In this document: positions 1 to 8,308 of the stretch, one piece after another
Numbering within the stretch: position 1 is the first letter of the stretch
Layout of the letters: each line of letters begins with the position of its first letter
From: Pseudomonas baetica
Lineage (GTDB): Bacteria > Pseudomonadota > Gammaproteobacteria > Pseudomonadales > Pseudomonadaceae
Direction of reading: 5' to 3'
DNA length: 64,000 nucleotides
Assembly: GCF_002813455.1 (NCBI RefSeq)
Contig: NZ_PHHE01000001.1
Span: 5,204,001-5,268,000 of the forward strand
Notes under the pieces: generated by a model
What the model was told of the DNA's origin: nothing
Databases searched by the model: none
Seen by the model: the letters and a program-made list of their open reading frames with translations, nothing else
Translations under genes and position numbers: made by a program

Positions 1-1125
1 AAGACGCTGATCCTGCTGCCGACCCGTGAACTGGCCCAGCAAACCCTGAAAGAAGTTGAACGCTTTTCGCAGTTCACCTTCATCAAATCCGGCCTGATCA
101 CCGGCGGTGAAGACTTCAAGGTCCAGGCCGCGATGCTGCGCAAAGTGCCGGACATCCTCATCGGCACCCCGGGCCGGATGATCGAGCAACTCAACGCCGG
201 CAACCTCGACCTCAAAGAAGTCGAAGTGCTGGTGCTCGACGAAGCCGACCGCATGCTCGACATGGGTTTCGCCGAAGACGTGCAGCGTCTGGTTGACGAA
301 TGCCCGAACCGTCAGCAGACCATGCTGTTCTCCGCCACCACCGGCGGTTCCGGCCTGCGCGAGATGATCGGCAAAGTGCTGAACAACCCTGAGCACTTGC
401 AGCTCAACGCGGTCAGCCAGTTGAACTCGACCACTCGTCAGCAAATCATCACCGCCGACCACAACCAGCACAAAGAACAGATCGTGAACTGGCTGCTGGC
501 CAACGAGACCTATCAGAAAGCCATCGTTTTCACCAACACCCGCGCCATGGCCGATCGCATTTACGGTCGTCTGGTGGCTCAGGAATACAAGGCGTTCGTG
601 CTGCACGGCGAAAAAGACCAGAAGGATCGCAAACTGGCGATCGATCGTCTGAAGCAGGGCGGCGTGAAGATCCTGGTGGCCACCGACGTGGCGGCCCGTG
701 GTCTGGACGTTGATGGCCTGGACCTGGTGATCAACTTCGACATGCCACGCAGCGGCGACGAATACGTCCACCGTATCGGTCGTACCGGCCGTGCCGGTAA
801 CGACGGTCTGGCGATCTCGCTGATCTGCCACGGCGACTGGAACCTGATGTCGAGCATCGAGCGTTATCTGAAGCAGAGCTTCGAGCGCCGCACCATCAAG
901 GAAGTCAAAGGCACCTACGGCGGGCCGAAAAAGGTCAAGGCCTCGGGTAAGGCCGTTGGCGTGAAGAAGAAAAAGACCGACGCCAAGGGCGACAAGAAGA
1001 AAACCGCCGCCAAGACGCCGACCAAGCGCAAGAGCGTCAACCGTCCGAAGCCGGATTCTCTGGTGAGCAGCGACGGCATGGCGCCACTCAAGCGTCGTAA
1101 GCCGGCAGAGCCTGCGGCTGAGTAA
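1..1125 (+). CDS. DEAD-box ATP-dependent RNA helicase (5' end outside window)
   Basis: RNA helicase that unwinds RNA duplexes using ATP, probably in ribosome assembly or mRNA turnover in the cytoplasm. The reading frame is open from base 1, so the N-terminus (Q motif, Walker A) lies upstream. Visible motifs in order: PTRELAQQ (Ia), TPGR (Ib), DEAD within VLDEADRMLDMGF (II), SATT (III, normally SAT), IVFTNTRAMAD (IV), ATDVAARGLD (V) and HRIGRTGR (VI). The last ~70 residues are a Lys-rich low-complexity tail (KKKK, KGDKKK, TKRK) typical of RhlB/SrmB-like pseudomonad helicases and likely to bind RNA non-specifically. Which paralogue it is cannot be decided without the N-terminus. A hairpin terminator follows after 18 bp. 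Confidence 0.93.
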   Translation, partial: KTLILLPTRELAQQTLKEVERFSQFTFIKSGLITGGEDFKVQAAMLRKVPDILIGTPGRMIEQLNAGNLDLKEVEVLVLDEADRMLDMGFAEDVQRLVDECPNRQQTMLFSATTGGSGLREMIGKVLNNPEHLQLNAVSQLNSTTRQQIITADHNQHKEQIVNWLLANETYQKAIVFTNTRAMADRIYGRLVAQEYKAFVLHGEKDQKDRKLAIDRLKQGGVKILVATDVAARGLDVDGLDLVINFDMPRSGDEYVHRIGRTGRAGNDGLAISLICHGDWNLMSSIERYLKQSFERRTIKEVKGTYGGPKKVKASGKAVGVKKKKTDAKGDKKKTAAKTPTKRKSVNRPKPDSLVSSDGMAPLKRRKPAEPAAE

Positions 1126-1143
1126 GGCGTTTCTGACAGGTAC

Positions 1144-1174
1144 AAAAAAACCCGGACAATGTCCGGGTTTTTTT
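1144..1174 (+). terminator. Rho-independent terminator, probably bidirectional
   Basis: Stem cccggac / gtccggg with a 3-base loop, preceded by seven A and followed by a run of T. It lies between the helicase and the convergent minus-strand gene ending at 1189 and can serve both. Confidence 0.85.
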
Positions 1175-1188
1175 ATGGCTTATGTTTA

Positions 1189-1788
1189 TCAGCTACCAAG
1201 CAGCCCGCTGGTGTCGGCATCAAAACGTTGCTTTGCCTTGTCGGCGGCCGGTTTAAGTAGAGCGAGCAGCGCAGCCTCGCTGTACAACCGTGTGGCCGCC
1301 AACTCCTTCGGCGTTGGCTCGATTGGAATCAGCACATCTTCACCGTCGGCGTGCAGCCAGATCGCCACAACGTGCAGTGCCGAAACAAACAACAACCGCG
1401 GTTCCACGGTTTTGCCCTGCAATTGCGGCGATTGCTCGGCCAGTTTCAGCGCACCGACCGTAGCGGCCGCCAGACCGCCATGGTTCAACGAAGCGAACTC
1501 GACATGGCCGCGCACTTCGGCCAACTGCGCATCGGCAATGGTCACGCCATCGGCGAACACCAGGTAATGCCAATCGCCGATTCGGGCATCTTTCAGACCT
1601 TTGCCGTTGCTCAAGTCCTCCAGACTCAGCGAGTAACTACGCCAGGCTTCGCCGAGGCTGATCTTTGCCGCAGTCGCGTTGGCAAACTGCCGGTTGGCGC
1701 CGAAGCCCTGGGTTTGCAATGCGGCTTGCAGCGCCGGACGCAGTGTCTGTACGCCGTTGGAAGGCGCCTTTGGATAAGTCAGTTGCAT
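1189..1788 (-). CDS. Conserved hypothetical protein, operon partner of the cysteine protease
   Basis: A 199-residue protein that I do not recognise. It has no signal peptide or membrane segment. It looks soluble and mixed alpha/beta: an Ala-rich N-terminal helix region, a central segment around GDWHYLVFADGVTIADAQ, and a helical Ala/Leu/Lys C-terminus. Its start has a strong Shine-Dalgarno (aggaggg, 8 bases before ATG) that overlaps the end of the upstream protease gene; the gap between the two genes is only 12 bp, so they are almost certainly co-transcribed. By context it could be an inhibitor, immunity or accessory protein for the protease, but nothing in the sequence proves that. Confidence 0.75.
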   Translation of the reverse strand: MQLTYPKAPSNGVQTLRPALQAALQTQGFGANRQFANATAAKISLGEAWRSYSLSLEDLSNGKGLKDARIGDWHYLVFADGVTIADAQLAEVRGHVEFASLNHGGLAAATVGALKLAEQSPQLQGKTVEPRLLFVSALHVVAIWLHADGEDVLIPIEPTPKELAATRLYSEAALLALLKPAADKAKQRFDADTSGLLGS

Positions 1789-1800
1789 GATGTCGCCCTC

Positions 1801-2385
1801 CTAGTTTTTCGCGGTGAAGTAAGTGTGGGTCCAGTTGCCGCCGCCGTTGTACGAACCCGGGAATGAGTTCAGCGCGCGGGTCGAGTAACCGTAGATCGAG
1901 TCGGCGACCAGCACGTAGTTGCCGTTGGTGCCGTAGATCGCCAGGAAGTGCGCACCACCCCCGTACCAGGCGCAGCGCAGGCCGACCGGTCGGCCCATGT
2001 TGATCTGGTTCTGGATGGCCGACATCTGCAGCGAACCCTGATTCATGCCGTTGTAGCTGCGGGTGGTCTGCAGGGCCGAATCAAGGTAGCCATAAACGTT
2101 GCACGGCCCCGGCTGGCTGCAGCAGTTGCGATCCAGTTGCGTGCTGGCGACGCCGCACTGAGTCCAGGACCCGGTGCCGTAGTAGTTGCCGACCGAGGCG
2201 GAAACGGCGGCCCAGCACCAGTTGGTCTGAGTCTGTTTCTGCATCGTGAAATTGAGGTTGGCAGCGGCCAGTGCAGCGGTGTGTGCAGTGGCTTCAACCT
2301 CGACCAGTTGCGGGTCGAGCAAATGGCCGACAAGGCACCTTGGCTGGCTCTCGCCGGTGAATGATGTTGCTTGAGTGGTTAACAT
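1801..2385 (-). CDS. Papain-like cysteine protease, AvrRpt2 (peptidase C70) type
   Basis: A 194-residue papain-fold protease. Cys57 sits in the diagnostic QTNWCWAA motif, His146 in GGGAHFLAIYG and Asp162 in VLVADSIYG. The Cys-His-Asp spacing is close to that of the plant-pathogen effector AvrRpt2, and the NWCWAA motif is the family hallmark. Several further cysteines (C77, C88, C89, C95, C138) could form disulfides outside the cytoplasm. No Sec signal peptide is visible. The first ~45 residues resemble a short leader or prodomain (LLDPQLVEVEATAHTAALAAAN). The start is fixed by ggagg 8 bases upstream. First gene of a two-gene unit with the hypothetical gene at 1189. Secretion route and target are unknown; a type III/VI effector, a bacteriocin-type enzyme or a housekeeping protease are all possible. 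Confidence 0.85.
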   Translation of the reverse strand: MLTTQATSFTGESQPRCLVGHLLDPQLVEVEATAHTAALAAANLNFTMQKQTQTNWCWAAVSASVGNYYGTGSWTQCGVASTQLDRNCCSQPGPCNVYGYLDSALQTTRSYNGMNQGSLQMSAIQNQINMGRPVGLRCAWYGGGAHFLAIYGTNGNYVLVADSIYGYSTRALNSFPGSYNGGGNWTHTYFTAKN

Positions 2386-2542
2386 TTTTCAGTCCTCCAT
2401 GAGTGAAAACAAGCGTCCAGCTTGTGATTGTGTTGCGGTATTGCCGAGCGATCGGTGGTTAACGGTTTTCATCTGCGATGAACGGTGCCGATCTCCTTGC
2501 TCGAGGTAACCTTAGCCTTGATATGCGTTCGTGCAAGAAAAT

Positions 2543-2560
2543 AAATGCATTAATGCATTT
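2543..2560. promoter_or_regulatory. Perfect 18-bp palindrome upstream of the protease gene
   Basis: aaatgcattaatgcattt is its own reverse complement. It lies about 160 bp upstream of the protease start in the minus-strand promoter region, in locally AT-rich DNA. It is a plausible dimeric-repressor operator; no regulator gene is adjacent. Confidence 0.4.
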
Positions 2561-2569
2561 TCAGGGGCG

Positions 2570-2636
2570 AAAGATCGCAGCCTTCGGCAGCTCCTACAGG
2601 GATCGGTGCAGGAGCTGCCGAAGGCTGCGATCTTTT
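2570..2636. repeat. Long palindromic hairpin (ccttcggcagctcctac family)
   Basis: Inverted repeat with 26-bp arms (aaagatcgcagccttcggca and complement) around a short loop, bounded by A and T runs. It is the same pseudomonad intergenic palindrome family as 11669-11766. It lies just 3' of the minus-strand protease promoter and 3' of the small secreted protein at 2647, so it may act as a terminator. Confidence 0.75.
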
Positions 2637-2646
2637 GATGTTGCTT

Positions 2647-2922
2647 TTAGCTCTCGGCTTTTTTCTCGGCCGTGCCCAATTCCTTCAAACGCTGATCAAT
2701 CAACTGGCACTTGTCTGGTAGATCCGCACTGGCGGTACCCAGATCCATCTTTTGCAACTCGGCGTTGATCTCCTTGGCCTTGGTCGGATTCTGTTCCGTG
2801 AGCTTGGAGACTTCCTTGGCCAATTGTTCGCGTTTTGCCGTGGCTTCTTCCGGCGTGCAAGCCCAGACGGGCAGGGCGCTGGCGAGGGTGGCGACTAGGG
2901 TGAGCTTGATCAGGGTTTTCAT
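2647..2922 (-). CDS. Small secreted/periplasmic hypothetical protein
   Basis: A 91-residue protein with a clear Sec signal peptide: MKTLIK, a hydrophobic stretch (LTLVATLASALPVW) and cleavage after the Ala of VWA, leaving an N-terminal Cys in ACTPEE. The mature part (~70 residues) is charged and helical (TAKREQLAKEVSKLTEQ, AKEINAELQKM) with a second Cys in PDKC, so one disulfide is possible. It is probably periplasmic; a lipoprotein is less likely because the VWAC box is atypical. No functional family recognised. Confidence 0.8.
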   Translation of the reverse strand: MKTLIKLTLVATLASALPVWACTPEEATAKREQLAKEVSKLTEQNPTKAKEINAELQKMDLGTASADLPDKCQLIDQRLKELGTAEKKAES

Positions 2923-3004
2923 GGGGGCAGGCCTCAGTTCCGGTTAAGGCGGGTTAATCGGTTGAGGCCTTGAAGCCGAGAAAAGTTCAGTAATGTGGCG
3001 CCTT

Positions 3005-3745
3005 TCAGCCGCTATGGCAGCAGCTGGATTTGGTCGCCCCTTCATACCGGTCATGGTGCCGGACCCAGTCCATGATCTCGTCTTCATTCCTGCCCTTGGG
3101 CGTGAGGTCGAGGTAGTTGTAGGCGCCAACCAACATGTCCAGACCTCGGGCATAGGTGGAATAGGTATGGAACATCTCCCCGGCCTCATTGCGATAAAAC
3201 ACGCTCAGCCCCGGCATTTCTTCCTCGGCGCTGTCGGTTTTTTCGTAGTTGTACGTAGCCTTTCCGGTTTCAGCGTCTTCGGCTCGGGCGCAAACGCCGA
3301 AGTCGTAGTTGAAGTCGGAACCGGAACCGTCTGACGACACCCACTCAAACTTCCAGCCCATTCGCCGTTTAAAGTCCTGAAATTCATTGAACGGCGCGTG
3401 GGAAACCGCTACTACCGAAATATCGTGATGCGCCAAATGCTGGTTGGCGCCATCAATATGGTCGCTGAGAAACGAGCAGCCTGGGCAGCCTTCCTCCCAG
3501 TCCTTGGCGAACATGAAGTGGTAAACCACCAATTGGCTGTTCTTGCCGAACAGGTCAGCCAGTTTCAATTCGCCGTCCGGGCCTTCAAACGGGTAGTCCT
3601 TGTCGACCTTCACCCACGGCAGCGCGCGGCGCTCAGCACTGAGGCGGTCGCGTTCCTTGGTGAAGGCTTTTTCGTGAGCGAGGTGTTGCCTACGGGCGGC
3701 GAGCCATTCTTCGCGCGATACCACCGGATGATTCTCAACGTTCAT
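3005..3745 (-). CDS. DUF899 family thioredoxin-like protein
   Basis: A 246-residue soluble protein of the DUF899 family, distant relatives of thioredoxin/peroxiredoxin. Characteristic segments: a basic N-terminal helix (EEWLAARRQHLAHEKAFTK), YHFMFAKDWEEGCPGCSFLSDHID with a CPGC active-site-like pair, and a C-terminal WVRHHDRYEG. These proteins are often annotated as dithiol-disulfide isomerase-like, but the reaction is not established. The C-terminus ends in CCHSG. The start is supported by aggag 7-8 bases before ATG. It is divergent from the gene at 3921. Confidence 0.88.
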   Translation of the reverse strand: MNVENHPVVSREEWLAARRQHLAHEKAFTKERDRLSAERRALPWVKVDKDYPFEGPDGELKLADLFGKNSQLVVYHFMFAKDWEEGCPGCSFLSDHIDGANQHLAHHDISVVAVSHAPFNEFQDFKRRMGWKFEWVSSDGSGSDFNYDFGVCARAEDAETGKATYNYEKTDSAEEEMPGLSVFYRNEAGEMFHTYSTYARGLDMLVGAYNYLDLTPKGRNEDEIMDWVRHHDRYEGATKSSCCHSG

Positions 3746-3920
3746 GATGATTTCTCCTGCGGGGTTGGAACCGTCTGTTTCAGACTAGTCGTTTAACCAG
3801 CAGGCAATTCGACAGACCGCCGGTCGGTCGGCGCTGCAAACGCGGCTGAACGGCTGCGGCACGCTCGGGTCACAATTTATGACCGCGCCATAAACCATGC
3901 GCACCGGAGGTTGAATCAGG

Positions 3921-4313
3921 ATGACGACTTATAACTGGGATTTGATTGAGCGTTTGCTGCATGAAGTGCAGAACAGTGCCGGACACAGTTTTGCTCCTCG
4001 GGCCTACGCCGAAGACTATGCGGCGCAGAAATCCAGCGCTGGCGAGCCCATCGAGAATCTGGATCATCTTAAAACGCTGGCTTGCGACTATGAAAGGATG
4101 TTGCTCCTGCGCGGCTACATCGCAGCGCGTCCGGATGAAGAGGGCAGCACAGGAAACAATTTTGTCCTGACGCCACGCGGTTCCAGCCTGCTGAGCCTGA
4201 TTGATAGCAGCATTCCCGGCAATGACCATCCACGCCAGGTGCTGGATGAGCAGGAGGATGCGCTGGCTGAGGCGACGTTTGATGAGGTGGCTTCGAAAGC
4301 CCAGATCGCCTGA
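3921..4313 (+). CDS. DUF2513-like winged-helix protein
   Basis: A 130-residue cytoplasmic protein. The pattern WDLIERLLHEVQ, then LKTLACDYERMLLLRGYIA, then FVLTPRGSSLLSLI is that of DUF2513-type winged-helix proteins, with the final beta-wing as TPRG. It may be a small transcription factor or phage-derived regulator. The C-terminal third (DEQEDALAEATFDEVASKAQ) is acidic and probably flexible. It is transcribed divergently from the DUF899 gene across 175 bp and ends before a REP hairpin. Confidence 0.65.
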   Translation: MTTYNWDLIERLLHEVQNSAGHSFAPRAYAEDYAAQKSSAGEPIENLDHLKTLACDYERMLLLRGYIAARPDEEGSTGNNFVLTPRGSSLLSLIDSSIPGNDHPRQVLDEQEDALAEATFDEVASKAQIA

Positions 4314-4330
4314 GTTCAAAGATATCCCCA

Positions 4331-4358
4331 TGTGGGAGCGAGCAGGCTCGCTCCCACA
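4331..4358. repeat. Single REP palindrome
   Basis: Near-perfect hairpin tgtgggagcgagcaggctcg and complement, between two convergent genes. Typical REP core of the fluorescens group; here it could also stop transcription from both sides. Confidence 0.85.
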
Positions 4359-4374
4359 TTGGTCTTCGTTTTGT

Positions 4375-5244
4375 TCAGGTTTTTTGCGCCGCTTTGAGGC
4401 ATTTGAGGTCGTTGAAGTCTTTACGCACCCCTTCGATCTTCTTCAACAACCGCTGCCGCTGTTGCGGCGTACTTTGCGCCATCAAGTCAACCGCCAGCGA
4501 GCGTCCCTGCGCCTCGGTATCGGCGAAGGCCTTGCGGTAATCCGCTGTCCATAAACGCTCGCGATTGACCAGAAGCGTCTCGATGCGTTGTGGGAATTCG
4601 GGACTCTGGCGTTGCGCAACGGCAGCGCTGAACTGCTGCTGCCAATGGGCACGATTGGCGATCCACTGGGTATTCTGGTCGCCCAAGGCTGTCGACCACG
4701 CCATCACCCGCTGCTCTTGATTGGCGCTCAAAGGACCGAGCCAGTCGTTGAGGCGTTTGACCATGCGCGCGCCGCGCTCGGCGATCTGCTGGTCCAGCGG
4801 TGGTTTCAGATATTCTTGCTGACGCTTGCGCAGATCCTTGGCAAACGCGTCGTTCATCTCCGCCACTTGTTTATCGTCCAGGCCTTGCAGCAACTTGATG
4901 GCTGATGGCGTGATTTCTCGCGCGGTTTCAGCAATCGCTTGTTTGGCTTCCGCCGTGCGCGACTGAAGTGCTGCGTCTGTCACCTGATTGGTCTCGACCA
5001 TCTTTTGCAAACGATCCATCCAGTCGAGGTAGCCGGGCAGTTGCGTGGTGCAGTGCCAGTTCAAGTGCTCCTTGAGCCGTTCGTCGAACCAGTCCTTCTG
5101 CTCGCCGTTCATGTCCAGGTAGTCGCCAAGCGTCCACGGGATGATCACATCGAGATTGCGATAGGCCAGGCCGACGCGGCTGCAAGCGCCGAGGGCGAGG
5201 GTGAAAATCAACAGGGCTGCTATGTGTTTGAACCAGCGAGACAT
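4375..5244 (-). CDS. DUF6279 family lipoprotein
   Basis: A 289-residue lipoprotein. The signal peptide (KHIAALLIFTLALGAC) ends in a good lipobox, LGAC, so Cys20 should be lipidated; the following SR does not give the inner-membrane-retention Asp, so outer-membrane placement is likely. The mature protein is almost entirely helical and Gln/Arg-rich (DDKQVAEMNDAFAKDLRKRQ; PQQRQRLLKKIEGVRK), starting with the family's SRVGLAYRNLDVIIPWTLGDYLDMN block. Function unknown. Stand-alone gene. Confidence 0.85.
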   Translation of the reverse strand: MSRWFKHIAALLIFTLALGACSRVGLAYRNLDVIIPWTLGDYLDMNGEQKDWFDERLKEHLNWHCTTQLPGYLDWMDRLQKMVETNQVTDAALQSRTAEAKQAIAETAREITPSAIKLLQGLDDKQVAEMNDAFAKDLRKRQQEYLKPPLDQQIAERGARMVKRLNDWLGPLSANQEQRVMAWSTALGDQNTQWIANRAHWQQQFSAAVAQRQSPEFPQRIETLLVNRERLWTADYRKAFADTEAQGRSLAVDLMAQSTPQQRQRLLKKIEGVRKDFNDLKCLKAAQKT

Positions 5245-5320
5245 GGGCGAATCCTTGCGATGGCCAGCCTTGGGGTCTGATTCTTATGTGAACGCAGAAT
5301 GAACCCGGCAGTTCAGCCGA

Positions 5321-6037
5321 TCAATAGAAGGCGCGCTCGGCCTTGAGCGTGACGAGGCCGTCGCACTCGCTGTTGTGCCCTGAGTAGGCGGAGCAATCGC
5401 TGCCACTGAGACTGGAGTTGCTGTAGGTCAGGTCCAGATTGACCCCCATGAACGGTCGGGAAAATTTCACCGACCAGTCGGTGAAACTGCTGACATAACC
5501 ACCGTCCACCGCAGCCGGCGTGTTCAGTTGGTGGGTGGTGTATTTCATGCTGACGCCAATGCCGAACGGCTGATTGCCGCTGAGGTCGGCAAACAGGGTG
5601 TTGTTCTGTTTATCCGGATCGTTGCTCAGGGCGATTCCGAAGCGACTACCGAGCAGGGTCAAGCCGCCGAACAGTTCCTGGCTGTCGAGGGTGTCCACTT
5701 TGGGATAGCTGTAGTGGATCATCCCGACTTCGTAGCCGAGGGTTTCGTCGAAAGGTTGTTTAAAGCCGACGTAGGAGTCGATTTCGAGGTTCTTGCCCGG
5801 GGTGATGCCCATGCTCGGCGCGTACTGGCCAACATAGAGGCCGCTGTCGTGGCTGAGGTCGAGTCCGCCATGAAACGAGCCGGTGGACGCCGGTTTGACC
5901 AGTCCTTGCGCCATGCTGCGGCTGGGCGTGGTGCCGAGTTTGAGATCGAAGTCGCCCAGTTCACGCTGGAAAATCTGTGCGTGCGCGGTCGAGCAAGCCA
6001 GTAGACCTACGATCGATAAACAGGATGTTTTGCGCAT
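5321..6037 (-). CDS. TorF family putative outer-membrane porin
   Basis: A 238-residue protein with a signal peptide (MRKTSCLSIVGLLACSTAHA, cleavage after AHA) and a mature chain of alternating hydrophobic/polar beta strands. It ends in an aromatic residue (KAERAFY), the classic BAM signature. The opening LKLGTTPSRSMAQGLVKPAS and YVGFKQPFDETLGYEVGMIHYSYP resemble the Gcw_chp/TorF family found near transport genes. Two cysteines (C215, C225) near the C-terminus may pair in a loop. Substrate unknown. Confidence 0.8.
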   Translation of the reverse strand: MRKTSCLSIVGLLACSTAHAQIFQRELGDFDLKLGTTPSRSMAQGLVKPASTGSFHGGLDLSHDSGLYVGQYAPSMGITPGKNLEIDSYVGFKQPFDETLGYEVGMIHYSYPKVDTLDSQELFGGLTLLGSRFGIALSNDPDKQNNTLFADLSGNQPFGIGVSMKYTTHQLNTPAAVDGGYVSSFTDWSVKFSRPFMGVNLDLTYSNSSLSGSDCSAYSGHNSECDGLVTLKAERAFY

Positions 6038-6254
6038 GCGTCACTCCATTAACAGCGAGCGCAGGACGGCGGGCCTGCTGAAACGCTTGATCTAGACGCG
6101 TGCAAGGATACCGGCGAATGCCCGGCATTGATGGCCGTTCGTCGATTTTCAAAGATTTGATGATTATTTGTTTAACGCGGGGAAGGATGTTGCGCGGTGC
6201 CAGTCCAGACGCTTCGAAGCTCAAAGCGCCTATGGACGGGTGTATTACCGGGTG

Positions 6255-6443
6255 TTACTTCTTGCCCAGGCTGATCTGCTTGGACGGGCCGAACGTCTGG
6301 CCGCTGACGCCTTTGGCAATTTGCTGAATCTCGCCGCCGGACTTGAGGAATGCAGCGATTTGATCGTTGATCGATTCGCTGGTTTCAACGGCTGGAGCTG
6401 GCTTTGCTTTGCTGGTGGATGCTTTTACACGCATGGCGGCCAT
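6255..6443 (-). CDS. Small basic hypothetical protein
   Basis: A 62-residue protein. It has a Lys/Ala/Pro-rich disordered N-terminus (MAAMRVKASTSKAKPAPAV) and a conserved-looking helix and turn ending (SINDQIAAFLKSGGEIQQIAKGV). The AFLKSGGEIQQI motif recurs in short pseudomonad proteins annotated as transcription-related, but I cannot assign a function. No membrane segment. The start at Met1 or Met4 is uncertain. Confidence 0.6.
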   Translation of the reverse strand: MAAMRVKASTSKAKPAPAVETSESINDQIAAFLKSGGEIQQIAKGVSGQTFGPSKQISLGKK

Positions 6444-6783
6444 TAACCTGTAGAAAAGTAACTCGGCCAGGCATCGTACAGGAATAACTTGACAATTGCT
6501 TGGTAAATATCCTCCGGAATAACCAACCTTATGGGTGCATTATTCGCGATTCAATGTGTGAAATAACCGTCTAACCTTCTGTTTTAAATAAGAACATTGA
6601 TGTCTCGCAGCGCTGAGCCAGTGAGGCGAGATACGCGATACCGGACTGACGAGCGGCAACGTGCGTTCCGCAACCAAGGAAAATCAAGGCTTTGCGCAGT
6701 TTTCACTGCAAGCACGGATCTGCCGGTCAACGTTCGCGGCAAAACCGGGTAGAATGCCGCCCACGCAATGAGGGTTTTGGAAA
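6444..6783. other. 340-bp intergenic region upstream of cvfB
   Basis: No convincing gene in either strand. It is relatively AT-rich in its first half (promoter side of the minus-strand small gene). A possible -10 element, TAGAAT, lies at 6750-6755 before cvfB; no matching -35 was found. No repeat seen. Confidence 0.5.
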
Positions 6784-7620
6784 ATGGCTTTAGTCGGGCG
6801 TTACAACAGTCTGCAAGTGGTTAAACACACTAACTTCGGTTTATATCTGGACGGCGGTGCCGACGGCGAAATTCTTTTGCCCAACCGTTATATCCCCAAA
6901 GATATTCCCAGCGAAGATGAAGACTGGCTCAATGTTTTTATTTATCTGGACAGCGAAGACAAACTTCTCGCCACCACTGAAAAACCGAAAGTTCAGGTCG
7001 GCGAATTTGCCAGCCTGAAAGTGGTTGAAGTCAACAGCATCGGTGTGTTCCTCGATTGGGGCCTGCCGAAGGATCTGTTGCTGCCGTATTCCGAAGAGAA
7101 ACGTCAGATGACCGCTGGCGAGTACTGCGTGGTGCACGTTTATCTCGATAAACATACCCGCCGTATCACCGCCACGGCACGTCTGGATCGCTACCTCGAC
7201 AAAACCCCGGCCACTTACAGCCAGGGCCAGGAAGTTGATCTGCTGGTTGCCGAAGCCACCGACATGGGCTTCAAGGCGATCATCAACAACAAACACTGGG
7301 GTTTGATCCACAAGAATGAAATCTTCAAGTTCATGCGCGCCGGCATGATCGAGAAAGGCTTCATCAAGGAAGTGCGCGCCGACGGCAAGATCAGCCTGAG
7401 CCTGCAGCCGGTCGGCCAGGAAGCGGCCAGCAGCCTGAACTCGAAGATTCTCGCCAAGTTGCGCGAGAACGACGGCACGCTGCCAGTCAGCGACAAGAGT
7501 GATCCGGCGTTGATCAGCAGCCTGTTCGGCGTCAGCAAAGGCAACTTCAAGAAGGCCATCGGCTCGCTGTACAAGGAAGGCAAGATCGCCATTCACGCTG
7601 ACCGCATTGAACTAACCTGA
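6784..7620 (+). CDS. cvfB: S1 RNA-binding protein CvfB (YitL-like)
   Basis: A 278-residue cytoplasmic RNA-binding protein with three S1-like OB folds and a C-terminal winged helix, the CvfB arrangement. Visible units: GRYNSLQVVKHTNFGLYLDG (first), FASLKVVEVNSIGVFLDWGL with KDLLLPYSEEK (second), VAEATDMGFKAIINNKHWGLIHKNEIF (third), and PALISSLFGVSKGNFKKAIG as the winged helix. In Gram-positives CvfB influences virulence gene expression; in pseudomonads the role is unproven. The length matches the family. It is 44 bp before the DUF2177 gene. Confidence 0.92.
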   Translation: MALVGRYNSLQVVKHTNFGLYLDGGADGEILLPNRYIPKDIPSEDEDWLNVFIYLDSEDKLLATTEKPKVQVGEFASLKVVEVNSIGVFLDWGLPKDLLLPYSEEKRQMTAGEYCVVHVYLDKHTRRITATARLDRYLDKTPATYSQGQEVDLLVAEATDMGFKAIINNKHWGLIHKNEIFKFMRAGMIEKGFIKEVRADGKISLSLQPVGQEAASSLNSKILAKLRENDGTLPVSDKSDPALISSLFGVSKGNFKKAIGSLYKEGKIAIHADRIELT

Positions 7621-7664
7621 GCCTGCGTGGCCCATGTTGCATGGGCTCACTTGAGGTCGGGTAG

Positions 7665-8054
7665 ATGAAAAAAACGCTGATTGCCTACGTCGCCACGCTG
7701 GTGACGGTTCTTTTGCTCGACGGCATCTGGCTCGGCCTGTTGATGGCGCCGACCTATCGTGAACTGCTAGGGCCGCTGATGCTCGAAAAACCGCTGCTGA
7801 TTCCCGCAGCGGTTTTTTATTGCCTGTACGTTTTTGGTTGCTTGATGTTTGTGGTGTTGCCAGCGGCCCGTTTGCAGTGGGCAGCAAAGCGGGGCGCTTT
7901 GCTGGGACTTATCGCGTATGGGACGTATGACCTGACCAATTGGGCGACGTTACGCGGGTGGTCGGTGCAGGTGTCGTTGATGGATTGGGCGTGGGGGACG
8001 TTTGCTACCGCTGTGGCTTGTTCGGTCGGGTTTCTGGTTGCGAAACGGTTGTGA
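7665..8054 (+). CDS. DUF2177 family inner-membrane protein
   Basis: A 129-residue, four-helix membrane protein: helix 1 IAYVATLVTVLLLDGIWLGL, helix 2 PAAVFYCLYVFGCLMFVVLP, helix 3 GALLGLIAYGTYDLTNW, helix 4 WAWGTFATAVACSVGFLVA. The conserved DGIWLGL and YGTYDLTNWATL are the DUF2177 signatures. Function unknown. It may be co-transcribed with cvfB (44-bp gap containing a weak gcccatg hairpin). Confidence 0.87.
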   Translation: MKKTLIAYVATLVTVLLLDGIWLGLLMAPTYRELLGPLMLEKPLLIPAAVFYCLYVFGCLMFVVLPAARLQWAAKRGALLGLIAYGTYDLTNWATLRGWSVQVSLMDWAWGTFATAVACSVGFLVAKRL

Positions 8055-8091
8055 CGTCAGATCCTTGAACCGTGTTGATTGAGCTGACGTC

Positions 8092-8155
8092 TTCGCGAGC
8101 GGGCTCGCTCCCACATTGAAATGCGTTCTCCTGTGGGAGCGAGCCTGCTCGCGAT
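8092..8155. repeat. REP doublet (REPIN)
   Basis: Two inverted REP cores (ttcgcgagcgggctcgctcc and gggagcgagcctgctcgcga) facing each other across ~20 bp. Typical REPIN after a gene end. Confidence 0.85.
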
Positions 8156-8308
8156 GGATGGCGCAGCCATCGGCCATTCACCTCTGACGCCACCGATGAA
8201 CTAAATGTCTTTTCCAGACGGCTTTTTCTGTCTGACTGATTGATAATCCCCGGCACTGTTTTTTGACCATTGGATGGCTGCCATGTTGTGTGTGTTCGAG
8301 GTGTTGCG

